This document shows, piece by piece, positions 48,939 to 56,570 of a stretch of DNA of 64,000 nt. Each line of letters begins with the position of its first letter. The stretch's first letter is position 1. Under the pieces are notes generated by a model that worked only from the letters and a program-made list of their open reading frames with translations, was not told the DNA's origin and searched no databases. Source of the DNA: Serratia marcescens (lineage in GTDB: Bacteria > Pseudomonadota > Gammaproteobacteria > Enterobacterales > Enterobacteriaceae). The translations under genes and the position numbers were made by a program. Where the stretch lies: contig NZ_JARVZZ010000001.1 in assembly GCF_029846115.1 (NCBI RefSeq), positions 3,844,001 through 3,908,000 on the forward strand, read 5' to 3'.

Positions 48939-49097
48939 TTACCAGGGCACGAAGCGGGTCACCGAACAGATGCCCAACGCAAAATTTCCACCATCGTCGC
49001 AATAGCTGTCCAGCGCCAGCAGGTAGAAAAACAGGCAGGCAGCGACGGCCGTCATTATCACGAGGATTTTTTTTCGCAACAAATTTAGCAGCCTCAT
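48939..49097 (-). CDS. mgrB: PhoQ inhibitor MgrB
   Basis: A 52-codon frame reads MRLLNLLRKKILVIMTAVAA, continues CLFFYLLALDSYCDDGGNF and ends GICSVTRFVPW. E. coli MgrB (47 residues) ends GICAINQFIPW and has two periplasmic Cys eleven residues apart, as here (Cys33 and Cys44). MgrB is an inner-membrane peptide that binds PhoQ and damps the PhoPQ system; its loss gives colistin resistance in Klebsiella. Neighbours yebO and yobH confirm the call. An inverted repeat lies 40 bases upstream. Confidence 0.92.
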   Translation of the reverse strand: MRLLNLLRKKILVIMTAVAACLFFYLLALDSYCDDGGNFALGICSVTRFVPW

Positions 49098-49137
49098 TGT
49101 TATCTGGGTAATCTATCGCGCATGTTATCACAACGAA

Positions 49138-49154
49138 GTTAAACGAAGTTTAAC
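49138..49154. promoter_or_regulatory. Inverted repeat upstream of mgrB, possible PhoP site
   Basis: GTTAAAC-GAA-GTTTAAC is a perfect palindrome, with a further GTTTA 12 bases to the right. PhoP boxes are direct GTTTA hexamers 11 bases apart, so the match is only partial. mgrB is PhoP-activated in E. coli, which makes the site worth noting. It also sits between divergent mgrB and yobH. Confidence 0.4.
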
Positions 49155-49259
49155 TTGTCGTTTAGATTTCTGGCTATCGCCCGGTTTTCAGACTGTTACC
49201 CTTGTTCTCGCAGGGGGGGCCGTGGCTAGATGCCCTCTCAGGGATAACGAGGAAGCACA

Positions 49260-49493
49260 ATGAGCAGATTGATTAAGTGGGTACTGGTGTTGGCGGTCAT
49301 TTACGGCGGCTTTTTGATCTCGGGCTACGGCGTGCTGATCGGTAGCAACAAAAACGTTGGCGGGTTGGGATTGCAATGCAAATACCTGACGGCGCGCAAC
49401 GTGGCGATCGCCCAGTATGTGAATGGCGACAACGGTTTCATCGGCGTAGCCGACTGCCCGCTGTTCAAGAAAATCGAAACGGTGGTGGATTAA
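49260..49493 (+). CDS. yobH: YobH family protein
   Basis: The 77-residue protein has an N-terminal hydrophobic segment (LIKWVLVLAVIYGGFLISGYGVLI) and a soluble part with LQCKYLTARNVAIAQYV and IGVADCPLF, matching E. coli YobH including both Cys. It is probably anchored in the inner membrane and faces the periplasm. The function is unknown. It diverges from mgrB as in E. coli. A GCCGCCGC/GCGGCGGC hairpin at 49509-49527 separates it from the next, converging gene. Confidence 0.88.
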   Translation: MSRLIKWVLVLAVIYGGFLISGYGVLIGSNKNVGGLGLQCKYLTARNVAIAQYVNGDNGFIGVADCPLFKKIETVVD

Positions 49494-49533
49494 CCGCCAC
49501 CGCCCGACGCCGCCGCTCTGCGGCGGCCCCGCC

Positions 49534-49773
49534 TCAGTTACGGGTAAACTTCATTTCGATCAGCGCAATCGCCTTGTCAATCGCTCGGCGGGTCACCGGA
49601 TCGGCGCCTGCAGGGTGCGTGGAGAAATCGATGCTTTTGAGCTGACCCGCCATCTTGTCGCGCACTTCGGTCGGCGCAATCACGTCGATAACGTCCAGAA
49701 TCTGTTTGATGACCAGTTGGCAAGCGACCAGATCGGAAGCCAGTTCCTGCTCGTTGCTCAGCATGTCAGACAT
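49534..49773 (-). CDS. YecF-like protein (DUF2594)
   Basis: The 79-residue soluble helical protein ([30 protein letters not shown]...) resembles the DUF2594 family, of which E. coli YecF is a member: an early ELA/EV helix, a central hydrophobic stretch and a helical end with [11 protein letters not shown]. The function is unknown. The start at 49773 has GAGGGAAAG upstream. The family call is from memory and moderate. Confidence 0.68.
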   Translation of the reverse strand: MSDMLSNEQELASDLVACQLVIKQILDVIDVIAPTEVRDKMAGQLKSIDFSTHPAGADPVTRRAIDKAIALIEMKFTRN

Positions 49774-49955
49774 AATAACTTTCCCTCTTGATTCAAACGC
49801 CGCACAGAATAGCATGACGTCCGCGCCATTACCCGCTCTCCCCATTTTTTTCCCCCTTCTGCGCACCGCCGGGCAAAAGCCTGCGGCGGATTAGCCTATA
49901 CTTGCAGCAAGACGGTGATAAAACCCCCCGCAGCCACAACCAACAGGAGAAAGTT

Positions 49956-50168
49956 ATGGCGAATCACAATGTGAAATCCTGGGCGACAGTGCGTGAAACT
50001 TCGGTGGAAATCGCCGAAGCCATTTTTGAGCTGGCAGGAAACGACGAAGTGTTGGCGCAGAAAATCTGGGAAGAAGGCAGCGACGAAGCGCTGGAGAAGG
50101 CCTTTGCCAAAACCACCGCCGACCAGCTTTATTGGGGAGAGGAAACCGTCGAGCGGAAAAACGTTTGA
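49956..50168 (+). CDS. yccJ: YccJ family protein
   Basis: This 70-residue protein matches E. coli Ycc[24 protein letters not shown], then [20 protein letters not shown] and the ending [13 protein letters not shown]. Soluble, acidic and helical. YccJ in E. coli lies next to wrbA and is induced on entry to stationary phase; the role is unknown. Here wrbA is not next to it. AACAGGAGAAAG precedes the start. A terminator follows at 50184. Confidence 0.9.
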   Translation: MANHNVKSWATVRETSVEIAEAIFELAGNDEVLAQKIWEEGSDEALEKAFAKTTADQLYWGEETVERKNV

Positions 50169-50183
50169 GCGGTTACACAACAA

Positions 50184-50213
50184 AAAGCCCGGGTTTCTGA
50201 CCCAGGCTTTCCC
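50184..50213 (+). terminator. Probable terminator of yccJ
   Basis: AAAGCCCGGGT and ACCCAGGCTTT pair with one mismatch around TTCTG, ending in a short T run. Confidence 0.65.
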
Positions 50214-50257
50214 GGTTCGCGATCGCCCCGCTCAGCGGCGTGCAATGTCTTTTGCTC

Positions 50258-50371
50258 TCACGGTTCTTCACCTCCTACACCTTCCGCATTTTTCATGTTC
50301 ATCACCGGCATCGCCATAAAAGCGCCGACGCCCACGATTACAACCAGAGTAATAATCACTGTCATTAACAT
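50258..50371 (-). CDS. 37-residue single-span membrane peptide
   Basis: The frame reads MLMTVIITLVVIVGVGAFMA followed by MPVMNMKNAEGVGGEEP: one hydrophobic helix and an acidic tail. GGGGTGATCGC before the ATG is a good ribosome-binding sequence. A second in-frame ATG lies at 50365. It sits between yccJ and the divergent AraC-type gene. It resembles the stress-induced small membrane proteins of enterobacteria in design, but I recognise no family. Confidence 0.55.
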   Translation of the reverse strand: MLMTVIITLVVIVGVGAFMAMPVMNMKNAEGVGGEEP

Positions 50372-50616
50372 GCGATCACCCCATCAACGTTGAGTTGTTA
50401 CGGCTGACTCTGTTTTGGCGGTTACTTGCTGCGGCCTTCTTTGCGTCCCCCACCGCGGCGGCGACAGTCTCAGATTAGCCGTTTTTCCTTTCGGCTGACA
50501 AGCGGCGGTTAAACGGTTTTTCCGAATAATTTCCCCCCCGTCACCGGCGGCGTTTTTGTCCACGGCGGCAAGTTGTGTATACTTCACCGCTATGTAGGTC
50601 TCACACTGACGCACTG

Positions 50617-51003
50617 ATGATACAAGAACACCACCTCTCGTTGGTCTGCGCCCTCAGCAAATGGGTCGAAACTCACCTCGGACGAGTGATCCATCTCGAA
50701 GAGCTGGCCGAATACTCCGGCTACTCGCTGTGGCACATGCAGAAGTTGTTCAAAGAAGCGACAGGGATTTCGCTCGGCAAATACATTCGCGAACGCCGTC
50801 TGGCCGGCGCGGTCTATCAACTGCGCAGCAGTGAAGCGTCGATCTTCGATATCGCCCTGGACTTTGGCTTCGGTTCACAGTCCCACTTCACCTACATGTT
50901 CAGAAAGCGTTTTAATATCACGCCCTATGATTTCCGCCAGGACTTGAGCGTCGATCTGCACATCGCTCCACCTTTGCACGTCATTCACCAAAAATCCGCC
51001 TGA
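50617..51003 (+). CDS. AraC-family transcriptional activator of MarA/SoxS size
   Basis: The 128-residue protein is a bare AraC DNA-binding domain with two helix-turn-helix units: IHLEELAEYSGYSLWHMQKLFKEATG and IFDIALDFGFGSQSHFTYMFRKRFNITPYDFR. No effector domain is present, so, as in MarA, SoxS and RamA, activity would depend on the amount of protein. It may control efflux or stress genes. The start at 50617 leaves a short N-terminal arm. The E. coli marA, soxS and rob contexts are absent, so the exact identity is open. Confidence 0.85.
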   Translation: MIQEHHLSLVCALSKWVETHLGRVIHLEELAEYSGYSLWHMQKLFKEATGISLGKYIRERRLAGAVYQLRSSEASIFDIALDFGFGSQSHFTYMFRKRFNITPYDFRQDLSVDLHIAPPLHVIHQKSA

Positions 51004-51024
51004 CGCCCGCCGCAAACCGACGGG

Positions 51025-51378
51025 TTAACGCGCCCCCCAAACCGCCAGTATCGCGATCGCGGCCGGCAGCGCCTGCACCCACAGAATTTTGCGGCTGGCG
51101 GTCAACCCGCCGAACACCCCGGCCGCCAACACACACCCGAGAAAGAACAGCTGCAGTGCCATATCCCCACGCCAATAGCTCCATACCAACCCCAACGCCA
51201 GAAAGCCGTTGTACAACCCTTGATTAGCGGCCAACACCCGCGTGGCTGCGGCGAACTCCGCCGTCGTGCCGAATGCGCGCCTGCCGAGTGGCGTACGCCA
51301 CAGGAACATCTCCAGCACCAGGATATAAAGATGGAGCGCTGCGATGAGCAGCAGCAAGATATCGGCAAACAGCTTCAT
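51025..51378 (-). CDS. DUF1304 membrane protein
   Basis: The 117-residue protein has four predicted helices and DUF1304 features: LLLLIAALHLYILVLEMFLW at the start and ANQGLYNGFLALGLVW in the middle. It is an inner-membrane protein of unknown function. The ATG at 51378 gives the family N-terminus (MKLFADILLL). It converges on the AraC-type gene with a 21-base gap. Confidence 0.82.
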   Translation of the reverse strand: MKLFADILLLLIAALHLYILVLEMFLWRTPLGRRAFGTTAEFAAATRVLAANQGLYNGFLALGLVWSYWRGDMALQLFFLGCVLAAGVFGGLTASRKILWVQALPAAIAILAVWGAR

Positions 51379-51450
51379 GAAGGTCCCTGTCATTTATTGA
51401 AGATGTCATTAATTATAAACGCTACCTCTCATCTCCCCATCGGCGGAGAT

Positions 51451-51476
51451 AAAAAAAAACCCGCCGAAGCGGGTTT
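51451..51476 (-). terminator. Terminator of the 33-residue peptide gene
   Basis: Leftward, AAACCCGC and GCGGGTTT pair around TTCG and run into T9. It lies 22 bases past the stop at 51499, upstream of the DUF1304 gene. It supports transcription of the small frame. Confidence 0.85.
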
Positions 51477-51498
51477 ATGCAGGAGTCATTTTCTGAGG

Positions 51499-51600
51499 TT
51501 AGTTTAATACGGCGACCAACAATGCCGCGACAGAGACCCAAAACAGCGCCGTGGCAACCACGACATGGGACAGTCTTGCACGATAAAGTACCTGGCTCAT
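51499..51600 (-). CDS. 33-residue membrane peptide
   Basis: The frame reads MSQVLYRARLSHVVVATALF and then WVSVAALLVAVLN: a short basic head and one hydrophobic helix reaching the C-terminus. TGAGGTCATT before the ATG is a good ribosome-binding sequence, and an intrinsic terminator follows the stop directly. This compact unit of ribosome-binding site, peptide and terminator argues for a real small gene. I recognise no family. Confidence 0.6.
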   Translation of the reverse strand: MSQVLYRARLSHVVVATALFWVSVAALLVAVLN

Positions 51601-51807
51601 AATGACCTCACTGACATCTGACTAACGGGAGACAACTTGACTTCCTGAGGATTATCCTAAACTTCTTCTCGTTGTCATTATTTGCGCCAGATCACTTTTC
51701 CGCCGAGAAACCTTATATTGTCGTAAAGCTGGAGCCGCGATCACATTAATTACGCCTTATTAGAGCGAAATAAGCCGAATAATCGCGGCGATTATAGCCG
51801 AACGCTA

Positions 51808-52749
51808 TCAAACATCGCTCCAGGGCAGGCGCGGTGCGGTCATGCGCTCACCAGAATAACCGCTAACCGCCGGGAAACGCGGCGCCCCTTGTTCCCAATC
51901 ATGCTGAGCCCGAGTAATTTCAGCCTTGGTATGGCCAACGAAATTCCACCAGATAAGGATCTCTTCGTTTAATGGCGCCCCACCGATTAATAATCCCCGG
52001 CTGCCCTTCTGTGCATTTAACTCAATAGAGTTATTCTTCATGCCCAAATAGGCGAACTCATCAGGTGAAAAGGTTTCACCATTAAGTTCAAATGCACCAA
52101 TAAGGGGCAAAAAGCCGACTTCATCATCATCGCGCAACGGCAATTCGATTCTCGCCGCTTCCTCCCATTCCAGATCAATGGCGATTAATGGCGAAAGAGT
52201 AAACACCGGTGAACGGTAAGCGCCAAATTCCCCAACCAACAAACGGTGATTCACGCCGTTATTCTGCCATTGCGGTAAGTCAGGATAATGATCGAAGCGT
52301 GGCGCCATATTGGCATGTTCGGCCGGCAGCGCGATCCATAATTGCGCAGCATGCAATCGCCGTTGCTCACCCACCGACTGTTCCGTATGCGCAATGCCGT
52401 GCCCTGCGGTCATCAGGTTAACCTGACCCGGGCGAATCACCTGCTCACTGCCGAGGCTGTCTCGGTGCAGCACCTCCCCCTCTATCATCCAGGTGAACGT
52501 TTGCAGCCCGATGTGCGGATGCGGCCCCACATCCATGCCGGGCGAGGCGCCGTTGAATACCGTCGGCCCGGCGTGATCGAGAAAACACCAGGCGCCAACG
52601 GTGCGCCGCTCCCGAGTTGGCAACGCACGGTTGATCGGAATGCCTCCCACTTCGGCGTTACGCACGGCAATACGTTGTATCTGGCGCACGCCGTCAACGA
52701 CAGGGCACTCGCGTGAAGGTGAAGAGAGCGTAGGGCGTGACTGACTCAT
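51808..52749 (-). CDS. Pirin family protein
   Basis: The 313-residue bicupin matches the pirin family: GPTVFNGASPGMDVGPHPHIGLQTFTWMIEGEVLHRDSLG carries the iron-binding His and Glu of the N-terminal cupin, followed by MTAGHGIAHTEQS. The C-terminal domain begins near EFGAYRSP. Bacterial pirins act as quercetinases or modulate central enzymes; in S. marcescens a pirin binds the pyruvate dehydrogenase E1 subunit. The start at 52749 is followed by a Ser-rich leader. Base composition of the C-terminal half is more A+T-rich than neighbours. Confidence 0.88.
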   Translation of the reverse strand: MSQSRPTLSSPSRECPVVDGVRQIQRIAVRNAEVGGIPINRALPTRERRTVGAWCFLDHAGPTVFNGASPGMDVGPHPHIGLQTFTWMIEGEVLHRDSLGSEQVIRPGQVNLMTAGHGIAHTEQSVGEQRRLHAAQLWIALPAEHANMAPRFDHYPDLPQWQNNGVNHRLLVGEFGAYRSPVFTLSPLIAIDLEWEEAARIELPLRDDDEVGFLPLIGAFELNGETFSPDEFAYLGMKNNSIELNAQKGSRGLLIGGAPLNEEILIWWNFVGHTKAEITRAQHDWEQGAPRFPAVSGYSGERMTAPRLPWSDV

Positions 52750-52854
52750 CGCAAAGACCTCCTGAATGGCGCCGATTGGCCAAGGGTAACCGCCCAAGCT
52801 TAACACAGGACAGTTCCCCGACAGAGCGGCGACGCTCAGGCGCGTTCGCGCGGA

Positions 52855-53019
52855 TCAGGACGCTTTGATATAGCAGCTCTTGATGTCTATATCGTCGTGC
52901 GCGTGCCTGAGATCGGAGAAATAGGTCACGCCAAAGAGAATTGATACCACCAGCAGCACGGACACCAACAGGCCGATGATCGCCAGCAGTTTGGTTTCAT
53001 CATGGAGATTAGGCTCCAT
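52855..53019 (-). CDS. Small single-span membrane protein
   Basis: The 54-residue protein (MEPNLHDETKLLAIIGLLVS...) has a short acidic head, one long hydrophobic helix and a polar, His/Asp-rich tail with one Cys. AGGGGAGATAAA precedes the ATG at 53019. It lies 23 bases after the next small frame and is probably in the same transcript. The function is unknown. Confidence 0.6.
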   Translation of the reverse strand: MEPNLHDETKLLAIIGLLVSVLLVVSILFGVTYFSDLRHAHDDIDIKSCYIKAS

Positions 53020-53042
53020 TTTATCTCCCCTAGTTAATCGCG

Positions 53043-53198
53043 TCAGGTCACCCACAGCGTGACCGCCAGCGTAAAGATAATCAGTGAGCAGGACGCCACC
53101 GCCAACACGACGATCGCAAATTGCGCATCACCCAAGGTTTCTCGATAATTTTTATCCGTTGAGGCGTTACGCTGTTGTTTCACTAAATCGGTTTTCAC
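53043..53198 (-). CDS. Possible 51-residue membrane protein (GTG start)
   Basis: From a GTG at 53198 the frame reads VKTDLVKQQRNASTDKNYRE and then a hydrophobic helix (FAIVVLAVASCSLIIFTLAVTLW). The ribosome-binding site is weak, and the frame stays open further upstream without a better start. The paired arrangement with the 54-residue gene supports it slightly. No family is recognised. Confidence 0.4.
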   Translation of the reverse strand: MKTDLVKQQRNASTDKNYRETLGDAQFAIVVLAVASCSLIIFTLAVTLWVT

Positions 53199-53420
53199 TC
53201 GTTCAACTGCTGCATTGCTGTTTGACGGGGCAAAACATCCCCTCAGAATAAGGCGCCAACGTTGCCGCCTGGGTCGTTCCGGCCTCAACCGGGGGATGAC
53301 GCTATCAATTTTCCCTATCAGGGTCAACACCGCCCCTGCCGGCGAGCGAGCAGGGACACAGGGGAGATGTAACTGGCATAGGGAGCGCAGGGAAATAAGA
53401 GACGCCTATTACAGAGGACA

Positions 53421-53448
53421 AAAAAAAAGCCCGGTACGTAACCGGGCT
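53421..53448 (-). terminator. Terminator of kbp
   Basis: Leftward, AGCCCGGT and ACCGGGCT pair around TACGT and lead into T8, 17 bases past the kbp stop. Confidence 0.88.
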
Positions 53449-53464
53449 ATGGCAGGCCAACGCG

Positions 53465-53911
53465 TTATTGCGGGATACGCAACACCTGCCCCGGATAAAT
53501 CTTGTCCGGGCTCGACAGCATCGGCTTGTTGGCTTCGAAAATCTTGTTGTACAGATTGGCGTTGCCGTACATCTCTTTAGAGATCGCGCTCAGCGTATCG
53601 CCCTTCTTCACGGTATAGAAGCGGCTCTCGGCATCGGATTGCGCCACCGCCACCTTGTCTTCCACGCCGCTGATACCCGCCACGTTGCCAATCGCCACCA
53701 GAATCTTCTCTTTTAACTCCTGGCTGACGGCGTCGCCGGTCACTACGGCTTTACCATCGATCACCTGCACCTCGACTTTGTCGGTGCCCGGCAAGCCGCT
53801 CTTATCGAGATGCTCCTTGAGTTTGGCGCCTTGATCTTCGGCGGAGGCATTGCCGGTGACTGTGTCCCACAGTTTTTCTCCCGCTTCTTTGACGAAGTTA
53901 AACAAGCCCAT
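53465..53911 (-). CDS. kbp: Potassium-binding protein Kbp (BON-LysM)
   Basis: The 148-residue cytoplasmic protein matches E. coli Kbp (YgaU, 149 residues), which binds K+ with high affinity. A BON domain covers about residues 23-90 ([27 protein letters not shown] is its start) and a LysM domain 97-146 ([34 protein letters not shown]). The start at 53911 ([15 protein letters not shown]) is the family N-terminus; there is no signal peptide. Confidence 0.93.
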   Translation of the reverse strand: MGLFNFVKEAGEKLWDTVTGNASAEDQGAKLKEHLDKSGLPGTDKVEVQVIDGKAVVTGDAVSQELKEKILVAIGNVAGISGVEDKVAVAQSDAESRFYTVKKGDTLSAISKEMYGNANLYNKIFEANKPMLSSPDKIYPGQVLRIPQ

Positions 53912-54139
53912 ATTCACTCCTTTTGATGGTTGCACTAATGCGTTTAAGTAAGGCTTGTTAAGCTTAGCATCGACAAAAGGATATGCCATCCGCTCACGGC
54001 GTCAGAAACGGTTAGAGTATTCCGAAAGTGTCGTCCGCGGCGTTTCAACGGTGATTAATCGTGCAATGATGCTGAAAAATCGCGCTTTTTTACCTACACT
54101 GTTGCAGACAAGGCAACTCGACGAAGGAGGCGTGCAACG

Positions 54140-54331
54140 ATGTACGCATTGGTGATGTTTGTCTGTTATCTGGATGGTGGCTGCAGTGAAATGGTGGTCG
54201 ACATATTGCGTGACGAGCCGCAATGCCTGGTCGCGATGAAGGAACAGAACTTGCGACACGCCGGCTGTTATCCCATGGAAGAGTTTATCGACGGTTTCTG
54301 GTTGCCAGCCAGCGAATATTCGGATTTTTAA
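54140..54331 (+). CDS. yebW: YebW-like small protein (DUF1482)
   Basis: The 63-residue protein aligns with E. coli YebW over its whole length: ALVMFVCYLDGGCSEMVVDI, then QCLVAMKEQNLRHAGCYPMEEFIDGFWLPASEYSDF. Three or four Cys are conserved, suggesting disulphides or metal binding. DUF1482 members also occur in prophages. GGAGG nine bases ahead of the ATG supports the start. The function is unknown. Confidence 0.87.
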   Translation: MYALVMFVCYLDGGCSEMVVDILRDEPQCLVAMKEQNLRHAGCYPMEEFIDGFWLPASEYSDF

Positions 54332-54454
54332 TTCCCTCCCCGCGCGATGCTGAGGAATTTCTGATTTCCTCGGAAACTTCGTCTTCCTCCGAGGCATAAG
54401 GCCGCTGTTTTGCTAAATTGCGTCTCCCGAAGAAGAGAGAGGCAGAGAAAGGTC

Positions 54455-54679
54455 ATGCCAGCATCGGCTCATTCCAACGAGCAATATGAAACTCTGCTGC
54501 GCGACGTCAGCCTGGCGTTAGGCGACGCAGTGTTGCAGTTAATCCAAAACCATAAAAAAGTATCCGGTGGCAATATTCTTTCACAGCTGGTGAACGAAAT
54601 AGAGCGTGAGCAGGATCAGCAACGTTTCGCCGCGCTGCGTTCCGCCATTGAGCTGGTCGGGTTGGCGCCCAAAAGCTGA
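54455..54679 (+). CDS. YmgB/AriR-like biofilm regulator family protein
   Basis: The 74-residue protein (MPASAHSNEQYETLLRDVSL...) resembles the YmgB/AriR family: LGDAVLQLIQNHKKVSGGNILSQLVNEIE and the ending RSAIELVGL line up with E. coli AriR (VLGQAVTNLM...NIILSLIHSLE). AriR is a small helical dimer linked to biofilm and acid resistance. The ATG at 54455 follows GAGAAAGGTC. A hairpin AGGCGGGAC/GTCCTGCCT at 54696-54717 follows. The family call is moderate. Confidence 0.65.
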   Translation: MPASAHSNEQYETLLRDVSLALGDAVLQLIQNHKKVSGGNILSQLVNEIEREQDQQRFAALRSAIELVGLAPKS

Positions 54680-54854
54680 GATCCCGATAAAACAAAGGCG
54701 GGACCTGCGTCCTGCCTGAGGTTAATGACAAACCTGATGGCATTGCCAGGTTTAGCGAAGAGAACATTTAAAAAAGAAAAATCAATTCATTGATTTTCGG
54801 CGGCTCACCACAAAGAAGGAAAAAACACGCTTTCCCTCCTTTGTCAGCAAGCTA

Positions 54855-54876
54855 AGGCAGGGCTTACGCCCTGCCT
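54855..54876 (-). terminator. Hairpin downstream of the porin gene
   Basis: AGGCAGGGC and GCCCTGCCT form a perfect nine-pair stem around four bases, 44 bases past the porin stop. There is no T run, so termination may need Rho. Confidence 0.55.
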
Positions 54877-54919
54877 GATTACCAATCCCGACACAGGATG
54901 AAGGTAATGAAATTGCCGC

Positions 54920-56002
54920 TTAGAAGCGATACGTCAAGCTGACGGCAACGATATCATCGTTGGCCAGTTTCAGTTTGTTATCGTCGCTCAGCTGGTTGAT
55001 TTGATAATCGACGTAGGTGTACATATTTTTGTTGAAGTAGTAAGTCGCCCCCACTTCCACGTATTTCACCAGGTCGGCATCACCGATCCCTTCGATATCC
55101 TTGCCTTTGGACTGCACGTAGGCCACGGAAGGACGCAGGCCGTTCTCGAATTGATACTGGGCCACAACTTCGAAGTTTTGCGTTTTATTGGCGAAGCCGG
55201 AAGTGCCATTGACGCTGATCGGCGTCATGTTACGGGTTTCGGCATACATCGCAGCCAGGTAAACCTGGTTGGCGTCGTATTTCACCGCGGTGGTCCAGGC
55301 AGTGGCGCTGTCGCCCTTACCATACTGCAGCTCTTTCTGCTTGCTGGTGCGGTTGGAGTCAGAGAACGCCGCCGCTACGCCGATGCCGGAACCGCCGATG
55401 TCCTGGTAGTCCAGAGACAGGCCGTAACCGTCGCCGTTTTGCTTGGTCACGCTGCGGCCGTCGCCGTCGTTTTTACCCTGGTACTGCACCGCCAGGTTCA
55501 GGCCTTCCACCAAGCCGAAGAAATCACGGTTACGGTAGGTGGCCAAACCGTTGGAACGGGCGGTCATAAAGTTATCGGTATAGCTGTAGGAGTCGCCGCC
55601 GAACTCCGGCAGCATGTCGGTGTAAGCCTCGGCATCATAGACCACACCGTAGTTACGGCCGTAGTCGAAAGAACCGTAGTTGCCGAACTTCAGCCCCGCG
55701 AAGCCCAGACGCGTTTTGGTGCCGGCGGTGCCCTGCGCTTCGTCGTGATTGGCCTGGACGTTATATTCCCACTGGCCGTAACCGGTCAACTGGTCATTGA
55801 TTTGCGTTTCGCCTTTGAAGCCCAGACGAACATAGGTCATATCGCCGTCGTTGGATTTACTGTCGCTGAAATAATGCTTGGCGTTAACACGGCCGTACAG
55901 GTCGAGTTTATTGCCATCCTTATTGTAGATTTCAGCCGCGTTGGCGAAGGAGGTGATCGCCCCGAGGGCGACAGCTAAGGCTAATACACTGCGTTTCATC
56001 AT
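54920..56002 (-). CDS. General porin of the OmpC/OmpF/PhoE family
   Basis: The 360-residue outer-membrane porin has a Sec signal ([22 protein letters not shown], cut before [10 protein letters not shown]) and a 16-stranded barrel ending in the Phe needed for assembly (VSLTYRF). The constriction loop 3 carries [21 protein letters not shown]. It forms trimers passing small solutes, including many antibiotics. Which paralogue it is (OmpC, OmpF or other) cannot be set by eye. The long leader (56003-56230) contains hairpins CCCC/GGGG and GCCCAA/TTGGGC and OmpR-like sequence. Confidence 0.93.
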   Translation of the reverse strand: MMKRSVLALAVALGAITSFANAAEIYNKDGNKLDLYGRVNAKHYFSDSKSNDGDMTYVRLGFKGETQINDQLTGYGQWEYNVQANHDEAQGTAGTKTRLGFAGLKFGNYGSFDYGRNYGVVYDAEAYTDMLPEFGGDSYSYTDNFMTARSNGLATYRNRDFFGLVEGLNLAVQYQGKNDGDGRSVTKQNGDGYGLSLDYQDIGGSGIGVAAAFSDSNRTSKQKELQYGKGDSATAWTTAVKYDANQVYLAAMYAETRNMTPISVNGTSGFANKTQNFEVVAQYQFENGLRPSVAYVQSKGKDIEGIGDADLVKYVEVGATYYFNKNMYTYVDYQINQLSDDNKLKLANDDIVAVSLTYRF

Positions 56003-56178
56003 TTATTTTCCTAGATATTATAATTAGAACCCTGCCCGTCACGCCCAATTTATAATTTGGGCTGTGATTTTATCTTTTGGTATTTTATGAGCTCCCCTAA
56101 TGCGGGGGTGATGTGACATTAGCATCATGAATCAAAACTTAAAATCAAAAAGTTCATGAAACAACGAGGAGAAAGCAT

Positions 56179-56208
56179 GTTTATTTGTAACCAAATATTA
56201 CAAAAAAG
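56179..56208 (-). promoter_or_regulatory. Possible OmpR-binding stretch of the porin promoter
   Basis: Read leftward the sequence TTTTTTGTAATATTTGGTTAC, trimmed here to its core TGTAATATTTGGTTACAA, resembles OmpR F-type boxes (GTTACATATT-like halves in an A+T-rich setting). It lies about 190 bases ahead of the porin start. OmpR control of porins of this family is general; this particular site is inferred. Confidence 0.3.
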
Positions 56209-56254
56209 AAATCACCCAACCCATTGAATATAAGAATATTTTATCACATAAGTT

Positions 56255-56289
56255 ATAACCAAAATGGTGCATCGCACCAAAATAGTGCA
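56255..56289. promoter_or_regulatory. Tandem NtrC-like sites between porin and ast operon
   Basis: ATAACCAAAATGGTGCA (56255-56271) and CGCACCAAAATAGTGCA (56273-56289) match the NtrC consensus TGCACC-N5-GGTGCA in 9 and 10 of 12 fixed positions. Centres are 18 bases apart. They lie about 250 bases upstream of the porin start and beyond the end of the ast operon. A loose GG-N10-GC sequence (56293-56306) follows on the plus strand, too close for a normal enhancer arrangement. The target is unknown. Confidence 0.5.
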
Positions 56290-56536
56290 TTTGGGTTTCG
56301 TTTTGCGTGCTTTCTGCGCGATTCAAAAGTAACAACAAAATTAGCATGGTTATTAAAAACGTTACTTATTTCACATTTTTATCTTAACAAACTCACCAGG
56401 CAATTAAGGCCTTCAGCTAATCATCTGACGCTGCCTTTTATTCATTCGCATAAATGAATATCTTCGGAACGAATAAAATTCGCCTTACTGCAATTAAAAT
56501 AGCGGGAAATAGCAGAGTAAAATAATGAAGGGAATA

Positions 56537-56563
56537 ACGGCGGCGCGCTGACGGCGCCGCCGT
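56537..56563. terminator. Hairpin after the ast operon
   Basis: ACGGCGGCGC and GCGCCGCCGT form a perfect 10-base-pair stem around seven bases, just past the astE stop. It probably ends the ast transcript, although only a short T-rich tail follows leftward. Confidence 0.65.
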
Positions 56564-56570
56564 GGATAAA

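Noticed and set aside
48895..49131. 78-codon frame on the minus strand overlapping mgrB
   Set aside because: It is a different frame from the 52-codon mgrB, which matches MgrB by sequence and synteny.
56224..56457. 77-codon frame on the plus strand between porin and ast
   Set aside because: It is A+T-rich with no ribosome-binding site and spans the regulatory sites; probably chance.
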